DNA of 64,000 bases from Bacillus safensis FO-36b (GTDB taxonomy: Bacteria > Bacillota > Bacilli > Bacillales > Bacillaceae). The position numbers were made by a program, and so were the translations under genes. The DNA lies in assembly GCF_000691165.1 (NCBI RefSeq), contig NZ_ASJD01000011.1:1-64000 (forward strand). The letters are read 5' to 3'. Positions 50,749 to 59,134 of this stretch are shown in pieces (within the stretch, counting starts at the first letter, position 1; every line of letters begins with the position of its first letter). The notes below the pieces were generated by a model. It saw nothing but the letters and a program-made list of their open reading frames with translations. It did not search any database and was not told where the DNA came from.

Positions 50749-52836
50749 ATGTACATAACGGCACGAGAACAGAAAGTCATTAAATACATCATTCAGCAAA
50801 ATCGTTATGTCACCATTCGTGAGATAGCCGATTCTGTTCAGGTGAGTACTAGAACGATTCATAGAGAACTAAAATCCATTAAACCAATTTTGAAAGATTA
50901 TCATCTTTCATTAGATAAACAGCCGGGGAAAGGCTTGAAGGCAGTCGGCGAACAGGAGGATAAACAGCGGCTTCTTGCTCATATGTCAAATGAGGATCAA
51001 ATCGAATATAGCTCAGATGAACGAAAGCTCTTAATTCTATGTGCGCTGCTTGAAGCGAAGGAACCGGTGAAATTATACACACTCGCAGCTGACTTGCAGG
51101 TAACAAATGCGACGATCAGCTATGATTTAGATGAACTGACGGAGTGGATTGCTCCATACGGTTTGCAGCTTATCCGCAAGCGCGGGTACGGCATTGAATT
51201 AAAAGGGCCGGAGGAAGCAAAACGAAAAATTGTCGGCAATCTCATTGTTGACCGGCTCGACATTCAATTGTTTTTAGAAACGATTGAAATGAATATCAAA
51301 CATCGAACGAAAGCAACGGAAAAGGTGTTTGGCGTTGTCAGCAGAGGACAGCTGCTAAAGGTAGAAAGGCTGCTCTTTCATTTGAAAGATCGACTGTCAC
51401 TCTCTTTATCTGATAGTGCCTATATTGCACTTGTTGTTCACTTAACCTATGCTATTGAACGTATTCAGCTTGGGGAAACCATTCGAATGGAAGAGGAAGA
51501 GCTGCTGGAATTAAAGCGGACGAAGGAATTTGAATCATCACTTCGAATGGCAAGAGCGCTTGAACGCATGTTTAATGTGGAGATCCCTGAAGCGGAGGTC
51601 GGATATATGACCATCCACCTTCGCAGCGCAAATCGCAGCTTTCAGACTGAATACCGTATTGATGAAATTGAGCTGGATATAGCGCTGAGAACGAAAAAGC
51701 TCATTGATTTTATTTCAAATAAAACCGGCTATCATCTCAATGAAAATGATTCATTGTATGAGGGGCTCGTGTCTCATCTTGAGCCTGCCATGAACCGTCT
51801 AAAGGAAAAGATGAGAATCTATAATCCGCTCACACAACAAATTAAAAAAGACTACTTTTTGCTGTTTATGGCGATTGAAGAAGGAGTCGAGCGTTTCTTT
51901 CCAGAGATTGAATTTCCAGAGGATGAAATTGCCTTTCTTGTGCTTCACTTTGGCTCAGTGCTTGAAATCAAAAAAGAAGAAACAAAAATTCATGCGCTGG
52001 TTGTTTGCTCAAGCGGGATTGGTTCCTCGAAAATGCTCGCCTCCCGGTTGAAAAAAGAATTGCCGGAGATCGCCAAATTCGATCTATCCTCTTTGATGGA
52101 GCTAAAGGAAATCGATGCATCGAGCTATGACATGATTGTCTCGACCGTTCCGATCCCATATGAGCATATCGATTACATCATGGTCAGCCCGCTTTTAAAC
52201 GAGGATGATGCTATGCGTGTGAAGGCTCATATTAAACGGAAGATTCCTTATATCATCGAGAAAAAAAGAATAAAAGAACCTCCCGAAGAATTGGCGCAAG
52301 AAACCGTTGATATGATGGCGGTTGCAGAGCAGGTGACGAATTATATGTTTGTGATTCGCAGCATCCTGTCCCATTTTACCATCGAAAAAAGAGAGACGAT
52401 GCCGCAGCATGATGAAACCATTAGGCAGCTGCTTCGTCAGCTTGAAGAGGAAGGATTTATCATACATGCAGATGATGTGGCGGGCGGCCTTTTGGAACGT
52501 GAACAGCAAGGCGGCTTAGGCATACCTGGCACTGAATTTGCTCTTTACCATTTAAAGCATACATTCATCAAGGAACCAATCTTTCATATTTATGATCTTG
52601 ATCAGGCATACGAGGTTAAAAGCATGGATGGCGGGCAGCAGCAGATGTCACGAATGCTCATGATGCTGGCGCCGCAAGAGCTTGGCAAGGAAGGGTCAGA
52701 AATGTTTAGTCTGATCAGTTCATCCATCATTGAAAGTGAAGAAAGCATGGCGCTTTATGGACAAGGAACAAAGGAAAACATTGAACAGAAATTACATCAG
52801 CTTTTCTATCAATTTGTCAAAGAGGCAAAGTGGTAA
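50749..52836 (+). CDS. mtlR: Mannitol operon activator MtlR
   Basis: A 695-residue PRD-type activator. Domain order: N-terminal HTH ([35 protein letters not shown], residues 6-42) and a second HTH region near 105-130; PRD1 (about 185-285) and PRD2 (about 300-405) with regulatory His in VVHLTYA and HLRSAN; an EIIB-Gat-like domain with Cys in [12 protein letters not shown] near residue 420; and a C-terminal EIIA-like domain with His in YHLKHTF. Phosphorylation by HPr and the EIIs tunes activity. Operator and cre sites precede it. Confidence 0.95.
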   Translation: MYITAREQKVIKYIIQQNRYVTIREIADSVQVSTRTIHRELKSIKPILKDYHLSLDKQPGKGLKAVGEQEDKQRLLAHMSNEDQIEYSSDERKLLILCALLEAKEPVKLYTLAADLQVTNATISYDLDELTEWIAPYGLQLIRKRGYGIELKGPEEAKRKIVGNLIVDRLDIQLFLETIEMNIKHRTKATEKVFGVVSRGQLLKVERLLFHLKDRLSLSLSDSAYIALVVHLTYAIERIQLGETIRMEEEELLELKRTKEFESSLRMARALERMFNVEIPEAEVGYMTIHLRSANRSFQTEYRIDEIELDIALRTKKLIDFISNKTGYHLNENDSLYEGLVSHLEPAMNRLKEKMRIYNPLTQQIKKDYFLLFMAIEEGVERFFPEIEFPEDEIAFLVLHFGSVLEIKKEETKIHALVVCSSGIGSSKMLASRLKKELPEIAKFDLSSLMELKEIDASSYDMIVSTVPIPYEHIDYIMVSPLLNEDDAMRVKAHIKRKIPYIIEKKRIKEPPEELAQETVDMMAVAEQVTNYMFVIRSILSHFTIEKRETMPQHDETIRQLLRQLEEEGFIIHADDVAGGLLEREQQGGLGIPGTEFALYHLKHTFIKEPIFHIYDLDQAYEVKSMDGGQQQMSRMLMMLAPQELGKEGSEMFSLISSSIIESEESMALYGQGTKENIEQKLHQLFYQFVKEAKW

Positions 52837-52837
52837 G

Positions 52838-52874
52838 AAAAAGGCCGAGAGCTTATTCGCTTCTCGGCTTTTTT
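52838..52874. terminator. Bidirectional terminator between mtlR and ydaC
   Basis: AAAAAGGCCGAGA / TCTCGGCTTTTTT with an 11-nt loop that has an inner GC pair; T-runs on both sides. The left arm is after the mtlR stop and the right arm overlaps the end of ydaC. Confidence 0.88.
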
Positions 52875-53461
52875 GCTGTGACACAGACGGCAAGGGTAGG
52901 TCGAATCTCTTCATACTCAATAGAAAATTCATCAAACCCTGCAAACTGCAAGTCATTTAATATGTTTTCACCCATCTCTTTTGTCCGATTGGCGTCAGCT
53001 CCTTTTTCTCTTGGCTGCATCACAATAACGAGTGTCCCGCCTGGTTTTAAGGTGTGATAAAGATTGAGTAAGCCCGTTTTTGGATCATCCCAAATCGTAA
53101 AATTGTTAACAGACAGTACTTTGTCATACTGCTCTCCGGGAAGACGTGTTTTCTCGATTTTGCCGACATACAGACGAACCTGTTTGTCTTTTGCCCGTTT
53201 GCTGACGCGGGACTGTGCTTGCTCCTGCATGGTGGAAGAAGCATCCAGCCCATCAATGTGAAGGTCTTGATAATGCTTGAGCATATGTTTGATACTGTAG
53301 CCTGGTCCATAGCCAATTTCCAAAATGTTTTCACCATCTGTCAAATCTAAGTGGCGGATGGCCCACTGATTCAATGCTTTATTTTCATTTGCCATAATGA
53401 GTCCAGCAATGCTTCCGAGCCAGCCTTTTGGTCTGCTAAAGGTTTTCGAAATAGACAGCAT
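52853..53461 (-). CDS. ydaC: SAM-dependent methyltransferase YdaC
   Basis: A 202-residue class I methyltransferase. Motif I is ENILEIGYGPGYSIKHML near residue 45; the acidic loop DGLDASSTM is near residue 70; NNFTIWDD near 115 and LKPGGTLVIV near 133 complete the Rossmann core. Substrate unknown. ATG 53461 is chosen for AAAAAGGAG 9 bases upstream; frames extending further lack a start signal. B. subtilis ydaC also lies between mtlR and ydaD. Confidence 0.88.
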   Translation of the reverse strand: MLSISKTFSRPKGWLGSIAGLIMANENKALNQWAIRHLDLTDGENILEIGYGPGYSIKHMLKHYQDLHIDGLDASSTMQEQAQSRVSKRAKDKQVRLYVGKIEKTRLPGEQYDKVLSVNNFTIWDDPKTGLLNLYHTLKPGGTLVIVMQPREKGADANRTKEMGENILNDLQFAGFDEFSIEYEEIRPTLAVCVTAKKPRSE

Positions 53462-53553
53462 GTGAGAACGCTCCTTTTTGATGATCATGTAACCGATTTT
53501 TCCCTTGTTCAAACATGCTGATTTTCGGGAACACATCAATACAGCTTCATGAT

Positions 53554-53580
53554 GTTTGAGTGAAAAAATGAGGTGGTAAT
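53554..53580 (+). promoter_or_regulatory. Candidate SigB promoter of ydaD
   Basis: GTTTGA, 13 nt, GTGGTA, against the SigB consensus GTTTAA-N13/15-GGGTAT. YdaD is a SigB-dependent general stress protein in B. subtilis. Confidence 0.5.
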
Positions 53581-53617
53581 GAAAGGATACATCAACAAAT
53601 CAAGGAGGAGCTTACAC

Positions 53618-54487
53618 ATGGATTTACGTGATTATTTAACAAATGGCATTCCGCGCCAAACGCAGGATCAGCAGCCAGGCAGTGAAAGAGAAATGAATCC
53701 AGCGCCGATCTTTGAGGATGAATCATATCAAGGTTCTGGCAAGCTAAAAGGAAAAGTGGCACTGATTACAGGTGGAGATAGTGGAATTGGACGGGCAGTA
53801 TCTGTTGCCTATGCAAAGGAAGGTGCACATGTTGCCATTGTGTATTTAAATGAACATGAGGATGCAGAGGATACGCAAAAACGTGTAGAACAAGAAGGCG
53901 TCAAATGCTTAACGATTGCAGGAGATGTCGGTGACGAAGCCTTTTGTGAGAAAGCAGTAGAAAAAACAGTTGAAGCCTTTGGTCAATTAGACATTTTAGT
54001 AAATAATGCGGCTGAACAGCATCCGCAAGAACGTATTCAAGATATTTCGAGTGAACAGCTTCACCAAACCTTTAGAACCAACTTCTATTCCTATTTCTAT
54101 TTTACGAAAAAGGCATTGGATTATTTAAAACCGGGAAGCTCCATTATTAACACAACATCCATTAACCCATATAGAGGTAACCCAGTGCTGATTGATTATA
54201 CGGCAACAAAAGGAGCCATTAACGGCTTTACGCGTTCTATGGCACAATCGCTTGTGAAAGATGGGATTCGAGTGAACGGTGTAGCGCCAGGTCCAATTTG
54301 GACGCCGCTCATTCCATCTACATTTGATGAAGACAGTGTGGAAAGCTTTGGAGCAGAAACTCCGATGGGAAGACCAGGACAGCCTGTTGAGCATGTCGGC
54401 TGCTTTGTCCTGCTGGCTTCTGACGAATCGTCTTATATGACAGGACAGACACTTCATGTCAATGGCGGTTCCTTTATGAATACATGA
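53618..54487 (+). CDS. ydaD: General stress protein 39, short-chain dehydrogenase YdaD
   Basis: A 289-residue SDR with an N-terminal extension of about 40 residues typical of the YdaD/YhxC/YhdF group. Cofactor motif ALITGGDSGIGRA near residue 47, NNAAEQ near residue 129 and the catalytic YTATKGA near residue 193. Substrate unknown; induced by general stress in B. subtilis. I start at ATG 53618 with AAGGAGGAG upstream; the longer frame from 53573 would begin inside the SigB-type promoter. Confidence 0.92.
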   Translation: MDLRDYLTNGIPRQTQDQQPGSEREMNPAPIFEDESYQGSGKLKGKVALITGGDSGIGRAVSVAYAKEGAHVAIVYLNEHEDAEDTQKRVEQEGVKCLTIAGDVGDEAFCEKAVEKTVEAFGQLDILVNNAAEQHPQERIQDISSEQLHQTFRTNFYSYFYFTKKALDYLKPGSSIINTTSINPYRGNPVLIDYTATKGAINGFTRSMAQSLVKDGIRVNGVAPGPIWTPLIPSTFDEDSVESFGAETPMGRPGQPVEHVGCFVLLASDESSYMTGQTLHVNGGSFMNT

Positions 54488-54498
54488 TCTACCGCGGC

Positions 54499-54528
54499 AC
54501 CGCCCAGCTTTGATTGGGCGGTGTTTTT
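54499..54528 (+). terminator. Terminator after ydaD
   Basis: CACCGCCCA / TGGGCGGTG with a 7-nt loop, then TTTTTAG. Confidence 0.9.
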
Positions 54529-54637
54529 AGTATTTCTTGCGATTTTTCTGCACAGATATGACAGACCATACGATTATGCCTACAACAACTGCCGCAATGA
54601 CAAGTGAGCTCAAATGAAACATCGTTTCATGATGCAT
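54527..54637 (-). CDS. 36-residue single-helix membrane protein
   Basis: A very short gene on the minus strand: ATG at 54637 behind AAGGGAG (spacing about 10), 36 codons, TAA at 54527-54529. The peptide is His-rich at the start (MHHETMFHL), has one hydrophobic helix of about 20 residues (SLVIAAVVVGIIVWSVISV) and a basic tail QKNRKKY, the layout of a bitopic membrane micropeptide with its C-terminus inside. No family is recognised. It overlaps the foot of the ydaD terminator. The good ribosome-binding site, helix and basic tail support it; conservation would decide. Confidence 0.6.
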   Translation of the reverse strand: MHHETMFHLSSLVIAAVVVGIIVWSVISVQKNRKKY

Positions 54638-54716
54638 GTTCAATTTCTCCCTTCATTGAACCTGTTTTTTATAGCATCAGCCAGAAGGTCTCTTTTTATG
54701 AAAAACACATTTCTTT

Positions 54717-54743
54717 GTTTAATGAATGGGCTGTCGTGGAAAC
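54717..54743 (+). promoter_or_regulatory. Candidate SigB promoter of ydaG
   Basis: GTTTAA, 15 nt, GGAAAC. The -35 is perfect for SigB; the -10 matches only partly. ydaG is SigB-dependent in B. subtilis. Confidence 0.4.
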
Positions 54744-54781
54744 CTACGTATACGGATGAAATTTTGAAGGAGTGAAACGAT

Positions 54782-55204
54782 ATGTCTCAAGAAGAATTAA
54801 AACAAAAGGTATTAAACCTGTTAGATGAACAAAAGGTGGGAACACTAGCGACTGTTGAACAGGATAAGCCGCATACCCGCTATATGACTTTTTTCCATGA
54901 AGGGCTGACGTTATATACACCAACGAGTAAAGAAACACATAAAGCAGAAGAAATTGAAAAAAACCCGAATGTTCATATTCTCATTGGATATTCAGGCGAA
55001 GGATTCGGTGATACGTATGCAGAGATTGCAGGCACCGCAACATTAACCGACGATCCGGAACTGATTGACCGTCTTTGGTCTGATGAGATGGAGAAATGGT
55101 TTAAAGGAAAAGATGACCCAAATCTAGTGATCCTGAAGATTGACCCAGCCTCCATTCGTTATATGAATGAAGGAAGCCGTACACCAGCAGAATTATCACT
55201 TTAA
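54782..55204 (+). CDS. ydaG: General stress protein 26, FMN-binding split-barrel YdaG
   Basis: A 140-residue pyridoxamine-phosphate-oxidase-like flavin protein: KVGTLATVEQDKPHTRYMTFF near residue 18, then a strand-rich core with NVHILIGYSGEG and a C-terminal KIDPASIRYMN. Members bind FMN or similar cofactors; the reaction in stress is unknown. ATG 54782 with AAGGAGTG upstream. As in B. subtilis it follows ydaD. Confidence 0.92.
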   Translation: MSQEELKQKVLNLLDEQKVGTLATVEQDKPHTRYMTFFHEGLTLYTPTSKETHKAEEIEKNPNVHILIGYSGEGFGDTYAEIAGTATLTDDPELIDRLWSDEMEKWFKGKDDPNLVILKIDPASIRYMNEGSRTPAELSL

Positions 55205-55647
55205 CACTTGCGAAAGCAGGGGGAATGTGTTATAGTTTGATATTAAGTGTTGAAATAAGCAAATAAATAAAGAAAGTAAACTTTCTTTTTTCTATGACAT
55301 AATGAGAAGCAATAGAGCTTCTACTTGATAAGAACGAGACGCTGTCAAAGCGAACAAACTTATTCTTTTCCTTCTGCCACCGCCCCCTATAAGAGCGGAA
55401 GAATGGAAAAAAGACGTTTTGATTTACAATTCACACTGGCACGGCTTCGGAGCCGTAAGGACGAATGAGAGGTAGGGCTTTCGTTGTCTTGTTATCCAGA
55501 ACTTCCATGGCGTTTACTTTCAAACGTAGGTTCACTCGGAACACATATGACACACTGATATGATCGAATCTTAATTCATACACTCCGTAACGGAGATTAA
55601 ACATTGATTATTTATTTGCATGAAAAGAGTAAGGAAAAGGCTGCCAT
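55205..55647 (+). ncRNA. Structured non-coding stretch, candidate small RNA downstream of ydaG
   Basis: No reading frame is credible here, yet the stretch has a good promoter (TTGCGA 55208-55213, 17 nt, TATAGT 55231-55236) and many short hairpins: AAAGAAAGT/ACTTTCTTT (55269-55288, T-rich tail), GAAGC/GCTTC, a stem CTTC...CCGC/GCGG...GAAG with a C-rich loop, ACGGCT-TCGG-AGCCGT, GACGAA/TTCGTTGTC, CGTTT/AAACG and CTCCG-TAA-CGGAG. A transcript could run from about 55243 to the terminator at 55635-55665; the first hairpin could instead stop it early and be the ydaG terminator. It fits none of tmRNA, 6S, RNase P, SRP RNA or a riboswitch class I know. Confidence 0.4.
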
Positions 55648-55665
55648 CTATTTGGCAGCCTTTTT
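55635..55665. terminator. Bidirectional terminator
   Basis: AAAAGGCTGCCA / TGGCAGCCTTTT with a 6-nt loop and T-runs on both strands. It overlaps the 3' end of the small membrane-protein gene on the minus strand. Confidence 0.88.
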
Positions 55666-55827
55666 CATTGGGTCAAACAATAGAACCCCGAAACCAATGA
55701 GCACAAGAAAAGGAAAAACAAAGGTCGCTACCATTCGCATAGCGTCCGCTCCAAAAGGGTTCGATACTAACAGCAGGCCGATAAATGTACAGATCATCAG
55801 AGTGAATAAGGCGAGCTTCATGATCAT
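55648..55827 (-). CDS. 59-residue small membrane protein
   Basis: A 59-codon gene: ATG at 55827, AAAGGA 8 bases upstream, TAG at 55648. Two hydrophobic helices (about residues 4-21 and 33-51) flank a short loop, and the end is basic (MKKAAK). The start overlaps the stop of the preceding gene by 4 bp (ATGA), a strong sign of translational coupling, and the stop lies in the terminator stem. It is the last of three tiny membrane-protein genes. No named family is recognised. Confidence 0.75.
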   Translation of the reverse strand: MIMKLALFTLMICTFIGLLLVSNPFGADAMRMVATFVFPFLVLIGFGVLLFDPMKKAAK

Positions 55828-56009
55828 TTACTTTGTCCTTTCTTCTGATACCGCCAAATTCTCTCAATAAAAAAGAACATAACCGCAAACAAAATAGAAA
55901 ACATGAACATGTCCAGCAGTGTCACCCCTCTATTTGGGTGCACAAGACCAAACCAAACGAATTGCAGAACAAAAGAGATCGCAAAATATAGAATCGTTTT
56001 TTTCATCAT
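55824..56009 (-). CDS. 61-residue small membrane protein
   Basis: A hydrophobic protein with two predicted helices (about residues 4-22 and 31-50) and a charged tail YQKKGQSK. AGAGGA is upstream of two consecutive ATG codons; the second, at 56006, has the better spacing. It is 12 bp after the first gene of the trio and overlaps the third by 4 bp. Function unknown. Confidence 0.75.
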   Translation of the reverse strand: MMKKTILYFAISFVLQFVWFGLVHPNRGVTLLDMFMFSILFAVMFFFIERIWRYQKKGQSK

Positions 56010-56021
56010 ATTGTCCTCTTT

Positions 56022-56240
56022 TCACTTATTTTTTTGTCCCTTAAGCCACATCAGCCAAATGATGAAGGAACCAATCACACATGAGAGCAAAGTGACAGGC
56101 GGCAAGGTGTGCCAGCTAGTCAGCCCCTTTACAAAACACATATAAAAAAAGAAAATGGAAATGGATACGAGTACCCATTGCTTGAACCAGCGAGGGACAC
56201 GCAGCCAAGCTGCTAGAATGATTGATGATAGCTTATCCAA
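56022..56240 (-). CDS. 72-residue small membrane protein
   Basis: The first gene of a three-gene minus-strand operon. The 72-residue protein has an amphipathic N-terminus (LRVPRWFKQW), two hydrophobic helices (about 22-39 and 46-65) and a basic end LKGQKNK. TTG start at 56240 behind AAGGAG with 8-nt spacing. No family recognised; all three products look like small polytopic proteins that could form one complex. Confidence 0.75.
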   Translation of the reverse strand: MDKLSSIILAAWLRVPRWFKQWVLVSISIFFFYMCFVKGLTSWHTLPPVTLLSCVIGSFIIWLMWLKGQKNK

Positions 56241-56398
56241 TGAGATAACTCCTTTTTTGAATCTGATTGGATTTTATCGTAAACAACAAAGTTTGTAAAA
56301 TATGGATTTTAGAGGCTTTGATGGTATTCTTCTAGCATGAAACATTTTCGCTGTACTGACGTATAAGTGAAAGGAACCTCAAGAAAGGAAGCGATCAA

Positions 56399-58648
56399 GT
56401 GAAAAGAGTACCAGTCATCTTCCTCAGATATATTGTCTTCTTTATTCCAGCAATCATTCTTAGTTTCTTGGTGTGGAACCATTACCAAGATGATTTGTCA
56501 GCAGGGAAAGCGACGCAATATGACGTCAGACGAATATTTACATTTGATGAAGGGAAACGAGTGGTGAGTGCTGTATCAAAAGACCAGCAGCTCCATTTTG
56601 CAATGTATGATCCTCAATCAGGAAAAAGAATTAGTGAATGGACCACAGAAAGTGATACGTTTCATGAAATGCTGCCATCCATTCAAGGAAACAATCTCTT
56701 ACTGGCTTTAAAAAATAAAGACGGGCAGCTGTTGATCGAGAAACTAACACCAAGCGGAGAAAAGAAAGAGCTCGTTCAAAATAACCTGCAGATTCCCTCA
56801 TTTTTAAAAACGAATACATACCAATGGAATGGACGGCTCGTATTTACAGGAGAAATGGACGGTGCCGCTGCAGTCATCGGTGAGCTGAAGGATGGTCAGT
56901 TTCATGTGCACAATCTGAACGATCTAAAGCTGCCAGCAAGACCCGTTTCTATCGATGTCGTCATGAATTCCTTTAGAGGGCAGACGCCAATTCCTATGTT
57001 TGAATTGGCTTTGAAAAATGACCAGAAGGCGTATGTCAGCGGAATCTCAAACGAGAAGCAACAGCTTGGGGTTTATGTCTCCAAAAACGCTGAACCGTTC
57101 AGTCTCATTGAAGATAAAGTGGAGCAGCAGCTGGAGAAAACAATCGGGACATCACAAAACTTTGCAGTCGCTGTCGAATCTAACTATCCAAAAAGGGCAA
57201 GGAAAGTGAATGCAGAGGGAAGGCTTGGGGAAGTCGTTCCAACACCAAAGCCGATTTATCAAACCTTTATTTACCAGCTTAATGAAGAAGAAGTTCTTCT
57301 TGCAGGCTCTACAGCAAAGGACGAAGCAAAAGGCAAACTGACAGGTTATATTTATAACCATCGCACGAATAAGGCGACGTCTGCCAGCAAGCTTTTGCAG
57401 TCGTTTTCATATGAATCTTTACAAAGAGAAGGGCTCTCTTTCAATAAAAATGTGAAGAGCGACTGGCTCTATTATTCATTTGACAATCAATTAACGGGTG
57501 CATTTGAGACGAAAAGCAAAGAACTAAAGGAATTTCCTTTGCAAAAGGTCATCTCAATTGAAAACGCCAGTCCGGCCCACCAAACGTCTGTTGATACCTT
57601 TACGCAATATGTTATGAAGGGCGGACCGCTCATTCTTAACTGGGCGATATGGATCTTGATCCCGCTATTATTATTTGTGCTAGCGATCTTCCTGCCGCCG
57701 ATTTTGAGACTGGTGAGGAGAAACAAGATAAAGGACAGTGTCACATTAGAAGCCAATATTGTGTCTGTTAAAGAAACGGGCACCTACATTAACGAACAGC
57801 CAGTCGTCAAAATGCAGCTTCAATTTCAATATGATGGGGAAAACATCGAGAAGGCGGTTAAAACGGTTGTATCCTATACCCAGATACCGCAGCCGGGTCA
57901 GCGTATCGCCATCCTCTATGATCCGAAGAAGAAAAAAGCAATGCTCTTAAAAGAAGGTGACTTCTCGCAGCTAAGCGGGCCAAAATTCATCAAAGGCGCT
58001 GTTTTAAGAAAAATAGAATCATATGGAACTGTAGGACGAGGCACCGTCTTATCACTCACATTTGAATTAGATCAGAAAACGTATATCATTCCGATGATTC
58101 AAGCCGCTGGTTTTGAATTTAGAACAGGAGAAAAAGCCGATCTCGTTGACATCAACGGCCAGCTCAAAATGGCAGCCTATGGTTATGAAGTGCGGAATCG
58201 ATCGGGGAAAGATGTGACGTTAACAGGAACGATCCAGCGTGTGAAGCAATATCCAATGGCCATCCATGAACAAAAGCCTATTCAGCTTGATGTGTCGGTT
58301 TCAAACGGAGATGAGTCTATCACAAAAACGGTCAGCCAATTCATCCCTGATCATATGCAGGTCGCAGCCGGCACTCAAATCACGATCCAGACAAAAAAAG
58401 AAGAGCTGGATAGAGAAATGGGTCTTATGCAAGAGAAACAAGGAAGTGCAAAAGTGACCAATGTTGAATTTGCTGGCGTCATCGGCAATCTGACGTTAGC
58501 AATCATTCAGGTTGAGAGAAATGGCATGATGTATGAAGTGAAACAGCCAATCGATCCAATCACTAGCGTCTTGCCTGGTGATGAATTATGGGTGGCGTAT
58601 CACGACATGACGCGTCAAGCAGCTATTGTGAAATATGCATCGATTTAA
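56399..58648 (+). CDS. Large membrane protein with extracytoplasmic propeller-like domain and repeated DUF3592-like modules
   Basis: A 749-residue protein. Helix 1 is at about residues 7-26 and helix 2 at about 409-433; basic residues after helix 2 (LRLVRRNK) place the last 310 residues inside the cell and residues 30-405 outside. The outer part has repeated strand-turn patterns (LLLALKNKDGQLLIEKL, RLVFTGEMDGAAAVIGEL) suggesting a beta-propeller. The inner part seems to be about four divergent copies of one beta module beginning near residues 450, 530, 605 and 680, each with a (Q/E/V)-x-(D/N)G-x-x-Y strand and a PG(Q/D)xxxxxYD-like end, as in DUF3592. GTG start with AAGGAAG upstream. Function unknown. 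Confidence 0.78.
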   Translation: MKRVPVIFLRYIVFFIPAIILSFLVWNHYQDDLSAGKATQYDVRRIFTFDEGKRVVSAVSKDQQLHFAMYDPQSGKRISEWTTESDTFHEMLPSIQGNNLLLALKNKDGQLLIEKLTPSGEKKELVQNNLQIPSFLKTNTYQWNGRLVFTGEMDGAAAVIGELKDGQFHVHNLNDLKLPARPVSIDVVMNSFRGQTPIPMFELALKNDQKAYVSGISNEKQQLGVYVSKNAEPFSLIEDKVEQQLEKTIGTSQNFAVAVESNYPKRARKVNAEGRLGEVVPTPKPIYQTFIYQLNEEEVLLAGSTAKDEAKGKLTGYIYNHRTNKATSASKLLQSFSYESLQREGLSFNKNVKSDWLYYSFDNQLTGAFETKSKELKEFPLQKVISIENASPAHQTSVDTFTQYVMKGGPLILNWAIWILIPLLLFVLAIFLPPILRLVRRNKIKDSVTLEANIVSVKETGTYINEQPVVKMQLQFQYDGENIEKAVKTVVSYTQIPQPGQRIAILYDPKKKKAMLLKEGDFSQLSGPKFIKGAVLRKIESYGTVGRGTVLSLTFELDQKTYIIPMIQAAGFEFRTGEKADLVDINGQLKMAAYGYEVRNRSGKDVTLTGTIQRVKQYPMAIHEQKPIQLDVSVSNGDESITKTVSQFIPDHMQVAAGTQITIQTKKEELDREMGLMQEKQGSAKVTNVEFAGVIGNLTLAIIQVERNGMMYEVKQPIDPITSVLPGDELWVAYHDMTRQAAIVKYASI

Positions 58649-58667
58649 AAAAGCGTTCCCCAGCGTG

Positions 58668-58707
58668 AAAAAAAGGGCTAAAACGAATGTCGTTTTAGCC
58701 CTTTTTG
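58668..58707. terminator. Bidirectional terminator
   Basis: AAAAGGGCTAAAACGA / TCGTTTTAGCCCTTTT, a perfect stem of 16 bp with a 3-nt loop. It lies between the 749-residue gene and ydzA, which converge. Confidence 0.92.
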
Positions 58708-58708
58708 A

Positions 58709-59005
58709 TTAAGCTTTTGTATCATATTGGCGGAGCACCTTATCGTAGGCGAAGTTACCGAAAGGAATGAAAGCCGCAAAAAAACCGGCGATGGACCATT
58801 TCAAATGCCAGCGAACTTTAAAAGTCACATATGCCAAAACGAGCATATAGATGACAAACAATGCGCCATGAAGAGAGCCTACAATAGTGACTGCCATCGG
58901 AATATCCGCAAAATATTTTAGAGGCATGGCAATTAAAAGAAGGGTTAAAAGAGCCATCCCCTCAATAAAACCCGCATGTCGAAGACGGCTAATACTTGTA
59001 TGCAT
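58709..59005 (-). CDS. ydzA: DUF3817 small membrane protein YdzA
   Basis: A 98-residue protein with three helices and the DUF3817 pattern: RLRHAGFIEGMALLTLLLIAMPLKY at the start, GSLHGALFVIYML in the middle and FIPFGNFAYD near the end. The same domain follows MFS or stands alone in other bacteria; function unknown. ATG 59005 is chosen for AGGAGGA with 7-nt spacing. B. subtilis ydzA is also found between ydaG and topB. Confidence 0.87.
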   Translation of the reverse strand: MHTSISRLRHAGFIEGMALLTLLLIAMPLKYFADIPMAVTIVGSLHGALFVIYMLVLAYVTFKVRWHLKWSIAGFFAAFIPFGNFAYDKVLRQYDTKA

Positions 59006-59134
59006 ATACAAATCCTCCTGTATAAAAGCTAGTTTCTCATCTTCTAATATAAACGAAAGATCGTCTGGACATGCTAAAATCTACGAAAAATTCAAAATAT
59101 GTTCATGGAATGCTTAAAAAATGGGAAAAGCCCT

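Noticed and set aside
55604..55870. 88-codon plus-strand frame across the small membrane-protein genes
   Set aside because: It crosses the terminator hairpin and is antisense to a better supported operon with ribosome-binding sites and a coupled ATGA overlap.
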